Assembly: GCA_018524725.1 (NCBI GenBank)
Contig: JAEUWP010000630.1
Span: forward strand, 1 to 64,000
Reading direction: 5' to 3'
From: Podaxis mareebaensis
Taxonomy: Eukaryota > Basidiomycota > Agaricomycetes > Agaricales > Agaricaceae
Length of the DNA stretch: 64,000 bases
Position numbers and translations under genes: made by a program. The stretch's first letter is position 1. Each line of letters begins with the position of its first letter. The notes under the pieces are model-generated. The model was not told where the DNA came from, did not search any database, and saw nothing but the letters and a program-made list of their open reading frames with translations. Positions 44,855 through 56,482 of the stretch are shown here, piece after piece.

Positions 44855-46977
44855 TCATGATTTAGTTGACGACCCTTGGACACCAATGGCAGTGCCCTCT
44901 ATCAACGCTTTAACTCCTTCATGTCTCGGCTTGATATCGACTTTGAAAGGCTCGGGAACGCTGTACTCGGGATAAGTAAGGGGAAGAAACAGTCAGGGAG
45001 ACTGCAGTTTGGCTCACCAAATAACACCAGTCGTCATTCGAGCCGGAAGGGAGAGTCGGTTCCCATTCTCACCAAGAGATGGTTCAATAGTAAAACAGGC
45101 CAGAACTGTCGATACAACAGAGTAGATGGAACTGAGGGCAAAGTACCTGCCGGGGCATATCCTGCAAGAGGTTATTAGTCCACCAACCATGGGCAGCAGT
45201 CCCTGACTAGAAACGAACCGACGCCCATAGCCAAACGTAAATGCGAGAGGATCTCTCACGTCAGGATCAAGTTTGCCATCCTTGAGAAAGCGGTCCGGTA
45301 TAAACTTCTCGGGTTCTGGGTAAGCCTCGGGATCATGCGTCACGGCCCTAATTGGAAAGAAATGAGCGTCCTGAATATCACAGAAGCCTCCGGGAGCTGA
45401 TACCAGGTATTAGCGATAATGGCGGAACCTTTCGGGATAAAGAATCCTTCGTATACATCGTCCTCGGTCGTAGCATGTGCGACAGCTCAAGGACAGATTA
45501 GATATTTGCCAGAGCGAGCGACATTCAAGGATACAAACCAAGTGGCGTAACATTCTGCCATCTCATCATTTCTTTGCATAGTGCATTCACGTATGGGAGA
45601 TTGGGTTGATCATCGAAATCCGGCAGGCGATCACGCCCAATCACTGCGTCAATCTCAGCCTGCGCTTTCTGTTGTGCTTCGGGATGCGAGGCTACGGCTA
45701 GGAAAAAAATGAGGTTTGCGGCAACACTCTAGAAATGAGGTTGGGAGAGCATCGTCGCAAGAATTCTTGTGACCCACTGTATCAGCCCCCCCTGACGATC
45801 ACAAAGTTTTTATGCACTGTTAAGTTGAACGTGATGTGCTAGCGGTGTTGGACCCTCACCTCCAAAGGCGATTCCAGTAGCATCCTGAATAATTTCAAGA
45901 AGTTCCTCGTCTTCGGTACCGGCACTGTCCAGCATGGCTTTGGCAATGCATGGTCTTGCTTCATGTCGCGCCTGTTCATAGTAAATACGGGATCACTGGT
46001 CATCTTTTTTTTTTTAGCGACGACCTCACCATTTTTTGCCTGAGTTTCGTGAATGCATCAGTTCTCAAGGCCTGTACGTACTTCCCCCATTCTGCAGCCT
46101 GTTTTTTGAAACCCGCTCCCGGGAACCATGATGGCAAGTATTTGAGGAAAGGAAAGATGTCAACGTAGTATGTCCCAAAGATTCCGGCAATGGACAGACT
46201 CTGTAAGGCGGTTTCTGCGATCTTGATGAACGGATCGGCGTGATCTTTGATGTCCATAGCGTATACTGCCTCCATGATGCTCGCCGTCAAGTTTCTGGAT
46301 AATGTCTCTAAGTTATACTTGGACACGGAATAGGAGCGGCTTACTGGCGGATATGAGACTCAAATTCAGCAGGAGTTTGGAGTAGGTGCTGCAAAAGTAG
46401 TCTAGAATGTTTGGCGTAAATTGGATAGAGCGATCGGACTGCTGATTGACTGAAATGTTCATTGAATATTCGGCGACGCTGCCTCCACTTCAACCCATAG
46501 TTCATGAAGGCAAAATTCCAATGCCACCCGATACTAGCTCCCAAAGCTCAGAGAAGTCATTGGGGGAGTAAAAGGAAACCATGAACGTACAGCTCATTGA
46601 GCATTGGGAAGCGTATGCGATCAGAATAAATCGCAGACCGTTTCCCCATCAACTCTATGATTGCTTTGACCGAATCTAGGATGATTATCCGCTGACCCAA
46701 GACGTTGATCGACATTATTTCACCTGTTCAAATCTCAGTCCTCCGGCTCCAGGCCACGTTCCAGCAAAGAATACTGACCATACTGTTTGGACCAGTTATG
46801 ATAGGCCAACCAAGGACTATCATGAGGACAGTCGAACAAATTACCCACAAACGGGAGGGGCTTTGGACCTGGGGGTAGAGGTAAACCATACTTTGAAGAC
46901 CGCCTGATACGGCGATAGATGGCCCAAGCCATCATAGATAGAATAAGAAAAGGCCCGAGGGTCTTGGCGGCCAGCAT
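44855..46977 (-). CDS. Cytochrome P450 monooxygenase, tandem copy B, one lost splice acceptor
   Basis: Same 11-exon layout as copy A: 46,977-46,779; 46,723-46,591; about 46,539-46,345; 46,294-46,030; 45,971-45,860; 45,791-45,778; 45,728-45,539; 45,485-45,404; 45,347-45,219; 45,161-45,018; 44,960-44,855. Length would be about 522 residues. It keeps the anchor, LPLPPGPKPLPFVGN, GGADT, KEMMRW, FGYGRRICPG and an open frame throughout. At intron 2 the acceptor used in copy A is changed from AG to GG (46,540-46,541). The next AG leads into a stop unless a downstream donor (GTTTCC) is used, which would add about three residues. It is either a very recent pseudogene or a gene with shifted splicing. 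Confidence 0.8.
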
Positions 46978-47023
46978 TTTGGCTGAAGGGGAGATGTGAC
47001 GGGGGAAGGAAGCGCAATGCGAG

Positions 47024-47033
47024 GGTATATAGC
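47024..47033 (-). promoter_or_regulatory. TATA box of P450 copy B
   Basis: GGTATATAGC on the plus strand, about 47 bp before the ATG, in the same position as the box of copy A. Confidence 0.5.
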
Positions 47034-48490
47034 CTTTGGGGAGATCACGAGAGGTCGCTTTGGGAGGAATTGGACGCGGAAACGTTACTACAGACGCGGT
47101 TTTGGTGATGAGGTCACTTGCCTGCCTTTCGGTGGAGTCTACTCATTAACAGCGGTTGGCAAGCGTCCCCATAAGCGGTCTAACGTCACTCATAGGCGAG
47201 CGTCGAGCGAGCATTGTATGTTGTACTTCCCGTGACCATTCCAGAATCCCTCTTGCGTGGCCATAGCTGTTGACCGTGATGGACCCATAAAGACAAGAGG
47301 TGCAGCGGGTTGCCACCAGGACTGACGGCGGGAGATGGGCATTCGAAGGCATTCGGGCTGTCGAAACGTGCCACGGCTGGGATCATCTCTTGAACCGCTA
47401 CACGAGAATAGCCTTCTCATCCGACCTGAGAAAGATCGTCGGGAATAGGTCGGGAATACTGTTCATCTCTGACGTCGCGTTTGGCAACTATTCAAGTCAG
47501 ACGGATAACCAAGCGCAAGCGTGAATGCCTCAAACCGAAGTGAGCGTAGGTAAGAAAACGTGAGTCCTGGGGAGGGGAGCAGAAGTTTAGGTGTGACAGG
47601 TGATACAGTGCGGTGACACGTAGACGACTAGGGTTTCAATAGGTAAGTGTAATGAGGTACGAGACGATGAGGCAAACCGCAACTAAGTCAACCGCGGGTT
47701 ACTGGATTCAAACTTAGATCTCAAGTCTGACTCTTCCCGCGCTGTCAAAGAACGTTTACAGTAGATGGCGTTATCCCGCCTCTTGACCAAGGGATGATGA
47801 GAGAAGCAGGAGTAAATACCTGTGCATTTCTCGAGCGTGAGTTGTGGGTAAGGTGTCCTAGAACTACAGATGATAAACCGTGGGATATTTATTATCCACT
47901 CATTCTCGAAGAATGGAAGCGGACAACAGTGGTGTTCAAATTTGAAAAATGTTCGTGATGCTGAAGCTTGCGTATAACAAGGTAAGGTAAAATAATAATC
48001 CAGAGGATGACTACATGAAGGTTGGATGTGGAAATTGACGGCCAGTGAAGGCAGGTTGTGAGGTCGGAGCTGAGTGCGACAAGTCGCCCGCACCCGCCCA
48101 AACTTCGGCTCACTGTGGCCATTCTCGGTTCTTGAAGGTGCGCTGCGTATGGAAGGATTGTGAGCGAGACGAAGGAGCTCGAAGGCGTAAGTCATCGTAA
48201 AGTTTACAATGTGGCAATAAGTGCACGACAATGAAATGGGTAGCCTGATGTTCGGTGCCCCGCGATTGTCACTGGGTCACAAGAATGGGGACTCCCAGCA
48301 AGTTTTGGGTGATCGATCGACCTTCGACCCGAGGGAGAATACTTGTTCTTGTTTACACTTTTATGTGCACGGGAGCTACAGTCATTTCGGTTAGGTTTGT
48401 CCCACGTGATGGACGCGACTGAAAAATAATAAAAATACACGAAAATTCAGAAAATTGAAAAAGTCGTGTATCTCCTCTCTACACACTCCC
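47034..48490. other. Intergenic, no gene recognised
   Basis: To about 47,470 this is the duplicated upstream DNA of P450 copy B. A 182-codon reverse frame at 47,683-48,231 has no recognisable domain, no ATG-context support and unusual His/Cys-rich composition. I leave it unannotated. Confidence 0.45.
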
Positions 48491-48511
48491 GGCACTGTCT
48501 AGTACACCTAT

Positions 48512-49165
48512 TTTGCACTTGTGGTGCATTGGCGCATCAGTCCTGACCTGAAACAACGTGTGCTTCAGCTCACGGATGAAGGAATCTCACCAAGAGCCGT
48601 CACTGACGTGTTGGGTATGTCAGTGAAGAGCATCAAGCATTGGCATACCAACTACGAGTTGCATGGCTCTATCACACCACAGAAAACCCTGCCCAGGTGT
48701 CCTCGCTTATTAACAACGGAGGAGTTATGCCAGCTCATTGAAGATGATCCAATACTTTACTTGGATGAGCTTTGTGACTGGCTAGCTATCTACCATGACG
48801 TTCAAATTTCAATCTCCCAGCTACACGAAACCCTCTGGCAAGTTGATATCACGCAAAAAGCTCACGTGAGCAGCAGCTGAACATGACTATGATCTACAGG
48901 CTCAATGACTTTGTCACATAGTATCTGAATACCGTGCCAGCCAGCTCGTCTTCTTGGATGAACCCAGCAAAGATAACCATGTTATTCTGTGACGTTATGG
49001 CAAGACCATGCAGGGACAAGATGCTGTACATCACATTACACTCAACCGTGGTGCTCACTACAGTATTCTTCCGGTGCTATCTCTTGATGGTTATCTCACT
49101 GTATGTGTTGTAGAAGGGTCTATCAATGGGGAAGAATTTGACACATTTGAGACAAGGAAATAGTA
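48512..49165 (+). pseudogene. Tc1/mariner-IS630-type transposase relic
   Basis: The reading frame HWRISPDLKQRVLQLTDEG and the following VTDVLGMSVKSIKHW form a helix-turn-helix like those of fungal IS630/Tc1-type transposases. A PRCPRLLTTEELCQLIEDDP block and a YLDELCDWL block follow. After frame breaks near 48,870, further conserved parts appear: YRASQLVFLDE (first catalytic Asp region), DAVHHITLNRGAHYSILPVLSLDGYLTV and VVEGSINGEEFDTF. The end with the last catalytic acidic residue is missing. There is no start ATG and there are several stops, so the copy is dead. Clear inverted-repeat ends were not found. Confidence 0.75.
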
Positions 49166-51765
49166 TGCAGCAATCGAATTGCAAAACCAATACTTGACAG
49201 TGGGTTGGGCCCCTACTCATTAAGTCTAATTATCGATCGTGGGCTTGGGTTGCTCCTGTGTAAATTCCGGTGGGGGACGAAGACAGCGACAACTAAGATA
49301 AAATACCGAGAAGAACGACTACCCGACAGGTTGAGAGAGGCAACCGACGTCTGAAAGCAAGCGGATGAATAAAGGGGCCTAGCAAACCAGAACCAAGTCT
49401 GTCTTTCCTGAGAAAGAACATCCCAGCATGAATTCCCTAGCCTCGCAGACAAATGCTACATATACTTTTATCTATTCACACTTGCGGTTGTCGGGACGGT
49501 GTGTCCCCACTTCGATTCGCGTTCGACATCCAAGATATTCGCTGATCATCTAACATCCTCCAAAACATTCACGTAGCGAGCTACTACCATAGATCGCGGG
49601 TGCATGTTGGCGGCACACAAATTTGGGGCGTCGAACCATACGTAATGAGAGTAATCGACATTCCGCATTGATCCAAGAAGCTGGAGAATGGAGACATTGA
49701 GAGGGCGTAACAAAAGGATGCTTTTGACATTGTGGTCAATATCCATTGCAGACCAGTGAAAAAGCGTCGAACCCCACCATGAAGGATGGAGGCAATTTGC
49801 GCTCCTGAAGTACCCGAACATCGGAAGAATGGAATCAAGAGAGGTCCGAGGACCAGAAAGTTTGGTAACTCAGGTTGGGTGTCGAGGGAAACGTAAAATT
49901 GAGAAGGTCCACTAATCGCAGCGCCCATGCCGAGGAATCACGGGCTCAACACTGTATTGCCCCGGCCAGTGTACGATATCAAAGTTACCTGAAAGCACTA
50001 CGTGAGTTGCGCGGTTCACAAAAACGGCCTGAGATGGGACCTCAACTCCGAGGGTTGACGTTATGGAGAATTTTCCTGCCCTCAGTTAATTCCATGCTGT
50101 ATGTGTATCAGCAAGGGCAGCAAGAATTACACGTCAAGCAGGGAAGTCGATGGATTTCTGCGCAGAAAAGGGACCTTCTGATTTCTTGATCAACAGTAAA
50201 ACGCTGACTAATTCCAAAGGTGGAGTTACAAAGGAGCTTCTCGTCTTCAAGATAGGATATTAATAGATACAGAGTAGCGATCAGCTCACCCACTGAGTAC
50301 ATCAGTCAGCGTCAGTCCACCGTCTTCTTTCCTCAGTCACATCCACAGTCATTAAAGCGATAGGAGAAGTGCTAGTCCGCCTTCTCGGCTAGCTGATGGC
50401 TTCTAACGAACACGAGCCGGCTGTCGGAACATGTATAATATCAAATGCACGCGCTCAAGAAGCTAGAGGTGTGGTGGAGAAGGAGAGGTGGCGAAGGGTA
50501 GCGATAATGAAGTGTACAGAAGGATCGAGTACAGCTGGTTTTTGAGAAGCAAGCGCTGGATTGTTGGATATTCAATCTGTTAGATATCCAATCTCTTTTA
50601 ATATCATTTTTATTGTCCAATGAGTCTGCGCTCATGACGGACATAAGATATTCAATCTGATTCTAAAGACTGGCACCCACTCCTCCGGATAAGTATTCGG
50701 GCAACGGAAGCTCCCGTAAGACCTTACAAATTTAACCACTGTCAGTATCTCGTCATCATCTCAGGCCTTAGGGCGCAGACAAGGTTATGAGCATTGGACA
50801 AATCCAAGGTCAGCTGGGTATACATATGTTTCACACGACGTGCAGACAGGCCGTGACGTATCATGAACGTTTGACGTGCTCCAACGTTTCAAACACAAGA
50901 CTGGTTGGAAGAAACCGGAAGAAACTCTGGTAGCCTAGCACCAGCTTAGCCAAAGTATGATCAGCATATGATTTATTATCGAGGGGTGTTTCAGTGCGTT
51001 CCCGCTTGAAAAAAATGCGTTCAGGTTTGCAGAGGTGTACGGGGGCCGTAGAGGACCATGTATCAACATCCGGCCAGACGATTCCCAACTGATCGCAGAA
51101 CAGACCCCCGGCACCTGATTGTTGTGCTGCTACATTGACAAAATTGTCCCCTCAAGAGTCTGGCTCCAAGTGATGTGAACAGGGGACAATGAAGGGCAGA
51201 CTACATCATTGTTCAATCGGGTGATAAAGCTTGAAACGCGGGATATTGGTGATAGAGCTTGTGCATGGAGTTAGGTTGTCAACAAATGGTGTTGGGAGGA
51301 GAGAGCAAAGAAAACATGTTCTCATCGAGATGATTAAATGTGCCCAACTCGACCCCCGAAGTCGCCGACGACTTGCCGACCGATCCGATGTCTCAGCTTG
51401 AAACGTGGGAACATGAGATGTATGACGCAATGGAGGACTGAACGGGCAGGTGTTTCCGGCGGATAAAGCCCTTTCCGACAGGTGCTTCGGGTGCTAGTGT
51501 TGATAAGTGTTGACGTTGAAACGCTGACGAGGTGAACAAAAGAGTCTGACGTTGATGTAAGAATGGTTATTTCATTTGCGCTTAATCGCGCCAAAGTAGA
51601 AATACACATGCATCAAGGCATCAAATGTACATTAGGAAAAATATGCTAATGCCACAGAAGAACGAAGTGAGAAAACACAGCTCAATTGTTCGTGAAAGAA
51701 GTAGACGGGAAATTGAGAAGTCGAGATAAGAGAATAGAGGAGGGTGTGGTGGGAGTGAGTGTAAT
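49166..51765. other. Gene-poor 2.6-kb stretch
   Basis: No gene recognised on either strand. Frames at 49,584-49,928 and 49,875-50,189 carry no family features. A short palindromic word, GGATATTCAATCTGTTAGATATCC type, sits at 50,565-50,590. Related segments with GCTTGAAACG(C/T)GGGA occur at 51,229 and 51,398. Confidence 0.4.
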
Positions 51766-52611
51766 TCAATTGTACGGCGCGAGGTTAGGTTCACCCGAGC
51801 CCACGGCGACGATCGTGTCTGGTCGTGCGACATTCCAAAGGCATTTACCAAGGCGACTGCGTTCGCACCAGGTCTCCCTCTCGTTGAAGCCTCTTTCGCA
51901 GTGGACAACACGCAAGCGCTTGTCAATCGCCTGCAAGCCCTTGGCCAACTCTTCTGGAGCGGCAGCAGTGCCACGCTGCCATGACGTTGTAACGACAATG
52001 CTCTCCAAGCTCTTCATGTCCCCTAATCTCGATACGTGTTTCATGAGGAAATCACGGTAAATGTGTGATGCGAACGAGAGCTGCTTGAGTGATGTGAGCT
52101 CGTTGGCGGGGAAATCAGGTGGGAGACCTTCGAAATGCCGTAGGTGCGTGATTTGAGAACAGAGTTGAGTGGCGTGCGGGGTGCACATGATGTCTTCCCA
52201 TGGACTCCAGATTGTCATGATAGTGAGTTCGCGCAGGGAAGTGTGGGAGAAGACGGGCATGGAGGAGATGGATGTAAGCAATGCGCTCTGGCAGGCAAGG
52301 GAGACGAGGTTGGTACAAGCGCGCGCGATAGAGATCTCCGCTTTGGTCACAGAGGTAGTCCAAAGATGGTGGACATATCGCGCTGCGTCAGGATATGTCT
52401 CCAGAAGGCGCGCGAAGGAGTCGATGGCGCGGCTCGAGAAGAGATGGATGGGGACGTAGCGGAGGCAGACAAGGTGGACTGCTTTGTGCCAACCGCGAGA
52501 TAGTAGGAGCCAGTTACGATAGTCAGATTGAGAGTTGGCAGATGCCAGTTTGGCGATTTCGAGGACGAGTTCGTTGGGAAGAGCCCAAGGGCCTGCGTAT
52601 TGTGGATTCAT
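51766..52611 (-). CDS. F-box-like protein
   Basis: Single exon from ATG 52,611 to the stop at 51,766, 281 residues. The N-terminal F-box-like motif (LPNELVLEIAKLAS, then NWLLLSRGWHKAV) would contact Skp1 of an SCF ubiquitin ligase. Leucine-rich blocks follow (LRELTIMTIWSPWED, LTSLKQLSFASHIY), with a short charged tail. The general order of blocks matches the 27,038-27,805 gene, including an LT-I-M-x-x-W block in both, so the two are distant paralogues. A TATATA box lies 50-60 bp upstream. Confidence 0.7.
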   Translation of the reverse strand: MNPQYAGPWALPNELVLEIAKLASANSQSDYRNWLLLSRGWHKAVHLVCLRYVPIHLFSSRAIDSFARLLETYPDAARYVHHLWTTSVTKAEISIARACTNLVSLACQSALLTSISSMPVFSHTSLRELTIMTIWSPWEDIMCTPHATQLCSQITHLRHFEGLPPDFPANELTSLKQLSFASHIYRDFLMKHVSRLGDMKSLESIVVTTSWQRGTAAAPEELAKGLQAIDKRLRVVHCERGFNERETWCERSRLGKCLWNVARPDTIVAVGSGEPNLAPYN

Positions 52612-52662
52612 TTGTTGCTAGTGCTGTTGGTGGGCTAGAAGGGGAGAAAACGAGGGAGTACT

Positions 52663-52670
52663 TATATATG
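52663..52670 (-). promoter_or_regulatory. TATA box of the second F-box-like gene
   Basis: TATATAAG on the coding strand (CTTATATA on the plus strand), about 55 bp before the ATG. Confidence 0.45.
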
Positions 52671-52915
52671 GTCCGTTCAGGATCCAGATTCCATTCATAG
52701 TATGAGGCCAAGCAAGTAACCGAGCCACGCGCTACTCCATCCGGGGTTACGAAAATCCAGCTTCCCCGTTTTTCTTCTCCCCGCGTCACGTTATCAGACT
52801 CTATAGTGGCTGACTTATGGCCGACCATTCGAAAGTTTGTGTTAAGCGATAATCTAAGTTTACTTTCTACCTCACAAAACCTCCCACCCCCACTCCCACT
52901 CCTGGTCCGCTCCCC

Positions 52916-55379
52916 TCACACACACAGTTTTCCCGCAACCTCTTCAATCAGATGTCGCACTTCCTTCTTGCCAACACCGCCATCACCTTCCCAACCATCA
53001 CCTTTTCTTAACTTGCCTTGGAGTTTTTCCTGTGCTTGTAATACCTCCAAAAGCGGTTTCAATTGTTCATCATGGAACGGCGACAATCGTAAAAATAATG
53101 CTAGCGATGCTGCTAAGCGATGAACTATTTTTGATATCATCAGAACGTAACGTTCATCCGCGAGAATGATTGTTCAAAGCAACAACTCACCAACTTCTTC
53201 ATTCCTGGTCTCTCGGCCCAAAGCCTCAACAACCGCACTAACGAGTTCTATTTCCCACTCTTCATCCTCGCCAAGGACATCCGCACGAATGTCTCTCCCA
53301 TTCTTCACCGCTTCGACCCTGCCACTTTGTAGCCAAGCTCCAACATTGAACGCTAGGCTCGCAGCCGCAGTCCCTACTACGGCATCTTCGTACAGTAAAC
53401 TCTGCACAAGCACTGACGTCAAATTTGGCTTGGCCCGACTATCGGTCAGAAGCGCCCGAGACAAGGCAGGGCTCGAGAAAGCATTGCAAAGCAGTCGGAG
53501 AACAGTCAAAAGGTAATTTCTTGTACCTTTGGTAGAACCAGATTGGAGCACCTCGATAGCCTTCGGAAGGATGGCGCCTATTGGTCCGCCCCATGGGGAA
53601 GTCGATGGGGCTGTGGCCCATGAGCCAGTAGCTGGATCAAGGGACGCTAGTCGCCACATGTCAATCAGTGGGAAAAGTACTTCCGCAGGGAGAACTGTAA
53701 TCAAAGCTGCCGTAGCTTGATTCCAGGAATGTAGCATTGCGGGTGTGCTGGAAATTGGAGCCGCTGAGGCCGTAACTCCGTTGGGCGGTGCTTTGGGAGA
53801 GGTAAACCGGACCTTCAGGTATGGCGCGAAGCTCTTTGATATAACAGATTTAATCTGATCTGGAGTCGGGTTCACTGTTGCAGGCCATGACACCTCATCT
53901 ATGAAGGAAAAAAGCTTGGAGACCACGTTATCTACTGCTGGTACCTGGGTGAATAAAATCGGCTTCAATGAGAGCTTCTGGATGTTTGGAAGATTGAGCC
54001 GGGTGTGGGGATGCGCTGCAGGGAGTAAGCACCTAGGGATTAGCCCCCAGCAGATAGTCATCTAATCAGCTTGCTTACGCGGGTATGCCTCAAATATAAG
54101 AAGGTCGACCTGTGTCCTGAGCTCAGCCGCATCAGCTCCCTTCAGTTCCGCTTTCTAGAAACATGAGCGACAAAGGTTAGCTCAGGACATTCATCTCCAC
54201 CTCGGCAACACAGCTATACTCGCCTTCTGACCGTCCAAGAAAAAGTAGAAGGTAGGCGTAGCCCTGATATTCCACTGCGCAGCAAGGTTTCTACCGAGGC
54301 CAACGTCGATGTCAATCTTGGCGAACGCGACTCCCTGCCGCCCATCATGCGGACCCTTCTCCTCGGCCAACCGCTCGAATATCGGCTCTATCATTCGGCA
54401 CGGAGGACATGTTTGGCTTGTGAATAATGCCGCGGCTGCTCGGTGGGACTTTAGGAAAGAGTCAAATGACGGGGGGTTGGTGATCACATGCATCGGTGCC
54501 GTGATCGATGAGCTCTCAGCCGGATGAGAGCTGGGGGCGGAAATGGATGGTGGTGCTTGAGCTTGGTTGGCTACGGACTGGAGAACAGAAGCAGCGAGTT
54601 GAGTATCTGTTTGCGCCTGTGACGGTGTGATGGCGGGTGCACCCGCAGGTAGTTGACCTGGAACTGGACGCCTAAACATAGCGTCAATCGTTGGCCGGAG
54701 TGCGACCCCGAAAGGTGTGGACAAGAAGTCGCTTGGGAGATCTATGCCATGTCAGGTTAAATTCTTGTGGAGTTAAGAGAGTACAAACCCTTGATGAAGT
54801 CAGGTATGGATCCTCCAGTAAGAAAGCCAACGACGTCATTGGTGAAAGAGTTGCAATTGAAGTCTGGCCATTGAGTGATTAGTATGGACGAGTGAGTAAA
54901 GAGTCCTTGCGTCGACTTGCCCAGCAAGTGATACTGCCGTAGGTGAGCCAAGTTTGATCTCTAGTTGTATAGGATGACGTACTTTATCGGCGGTATAATG
55001 TTCCCTCATCTCCTCTAAATATTCGTTAAACGTCTCCTCATCAATGGCCGTTTCGCCCATGTCGATTATCTGCAAAGGCTGGCCATGCTGTTGCCGCATG
55101 AGCTGTCAGAGGAATCTTAGGGCGAAGAGTGTAGGTGGAATCTTACATGAGACTGACCAGGTCGAGTAATATTGATGCCCTGTCCATAGAATATTTCTTT
55201 TCCGAATACAACAACGGACGTGTGCCTTGATCCACCATAGTTGAGGATATGACGCGCTGTAGAAAGTCCGACAAGCCTTACCAAATGCCGTCTATTTGCC
55301 GTCCAGTGAGTTGCCTAGAGAGTGAACGCGCCATGCCATTGCTGAGGTCATAGACGTAGAGCTTGACAGAGGTGGACAT
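52916..55379 (-). CDS. PPPDE peptidase - thioredoxin - PUL domain protein
   Basis: Start ATG 55,379 ([20 protein letters not shown]), stop 52,916, several exons (first 55,379-55,282, second 55,225-55,147). The N-terminal PPPDE (DeSI-type) cysteine isopeptidase has its catalytic His in WHTSVVVFG and Cys in [11 protein letters not shown] Pro/Gln-rich linker leads to a thioredoxin fold with [16 protein letters not shown], so the CxxC is CPPC, and [12 protein letters not shown]. The C-terminal PUL armadillo region (53,174-54,061, [26 protein letters not shown], and the last exon to 52,916) is the part that binds Cdc48/p97 in Ufd3/PLAA-like proteins. Such fusions are known in fungi; a role in ubiquitin or SUMO removal linked to Cdc48 is inferred. 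Confidence 0.85.
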
Positions 55380-55920
55380 TGGGAAGGTAGGATGGTTTCG
55401 AGGCTGTCGGTCGCATGCCAGTCATTTATGGAATTCAGTCATCAGCATAACTTTTAGCGCCAGACCGACGCGTAAGTGCGCCAATCCACGTGATGTGGCG
55501 AATGTTCTCGCAAAGTCGTCTCCTCGTCAATCTCACAGTCGACGACCACTTGAATTGGCTCACTGTCACTGCATTCTATCAAATTTTGGACAGTGATTTC
55601 CTTGGCTTCTTGGCTCTCTACCGGACTCCTTCACCAAAGCTCGGACGAATCCAGCATCTTTTTACCCAGATTTGATATCTTATCAGAGCCCTTCAAGCCT
55701 CTCAATCATGAATTCATGAAGCTTGAAAATGGCTTTGAGTGCTGTATGATCTTCAGCTTTCTCGTGTACCCCTCAAGCGCTCTGTGTCAAGTATTACAAC
55801 ATCATTCTTCCTGACGCATTTACAAGTGTTCATCCTATTTCAAGTCCAACAAAGGGGCTGAGCAGACGCCCTGCAACAGGCCTAGTCTTGCTCTATTGTG
55901 ACCTTGTTCTATCAACAATA
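55380..55920. other. Intergenic, no gene recognised
   Basis: Lies between the PPPDE gene start and the DUF427 gene end. No coding frame is supported. It should contain the promoter of the PPPDE gene. Confidence 0.45.
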
Positions 55921-56419
55921 TCAGTAATGGTAATCCCCTAACAGACCGGCGCCTGAAGCTTTAAGGCACACCTTGTAGAAAGCAACATATCCTTCGATCG
56001 GTTTAGCCTTGTCCGTAATCGTGCTGGGGTAGTACCTTCGCGGAGAAAGTGTAAGAACCGATATATCATTAACCCGACAAAAGGCAACTTGCCAGGCAAC
56101 GTCCTTGACTTCCTTTCCATCAACTACAGCGTTGTAGTGCGAAGCAGTTCTGTCAATACCAACCCACGGCGTGAGACGAAATCCAATAACAATCGCATTT
56201 ATAGAGCATCGTTTACCCTTTCCATCCGCATACGGTTCTGGTTGAGGCTTGTTAGCAAATCCCCAAAGAGTAGTTCAGCGGTAGGCACTACTGGGTGTTT
56301 GAATTGCTCAGTTCGTTCTTGGACACGGAATCCGGAGGGAAGTAGTGATTGCCCTCGACAACGATGGTGTTGTCAGACTGGGCGAGCAAGTGGCCATCGA
56401 GAGTAACTTTGACTGTCAT
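55921..56419 (-). CDS. DUF427 family protein
   Basis: Exons 56,419-56,292; 56,237-56,217; 56,149-56,093; 56,035-55,921, all phase-consistent, 106 residues. It shows the full DUF427 pattern: VKVTLDGHLLAQSDNTIVVE, GNHYFPPDSV, TVCGWKG, a TASHYNAVVDGKEVKDVAWYYP join and an IEGYVAFYK end. The family is a small beta-rich cytosolic protein without a firmly established activity. Exon 2 is only 21 nt, coding the conserved TVCGWKG. The third intron has a GC donor (GCAAGT) because only this join keeps the VAWYYP motif. It starts 64 bp beyond the stop of the neighbouring beta-helix gene on the same strand. Confidence 0.85.
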
Positions 56420-56482
56420 CGTGAGGGATATGGTAGGTAGGAAGACTCAAATTGAGAGTACCGATAATCCGTGAGCTTATTC

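Noticed and set aside
47683..48231. 182-codon reverse ORF
   Set aside because: Length alone; composition and lack of motifs do not support a gene.
50565..50590. Palindromic GGATAT...ATATCC as a possible regulatory hairpin
   Set aside because: Single short AT-rich palindrome with no gene nearby; expected by chance.
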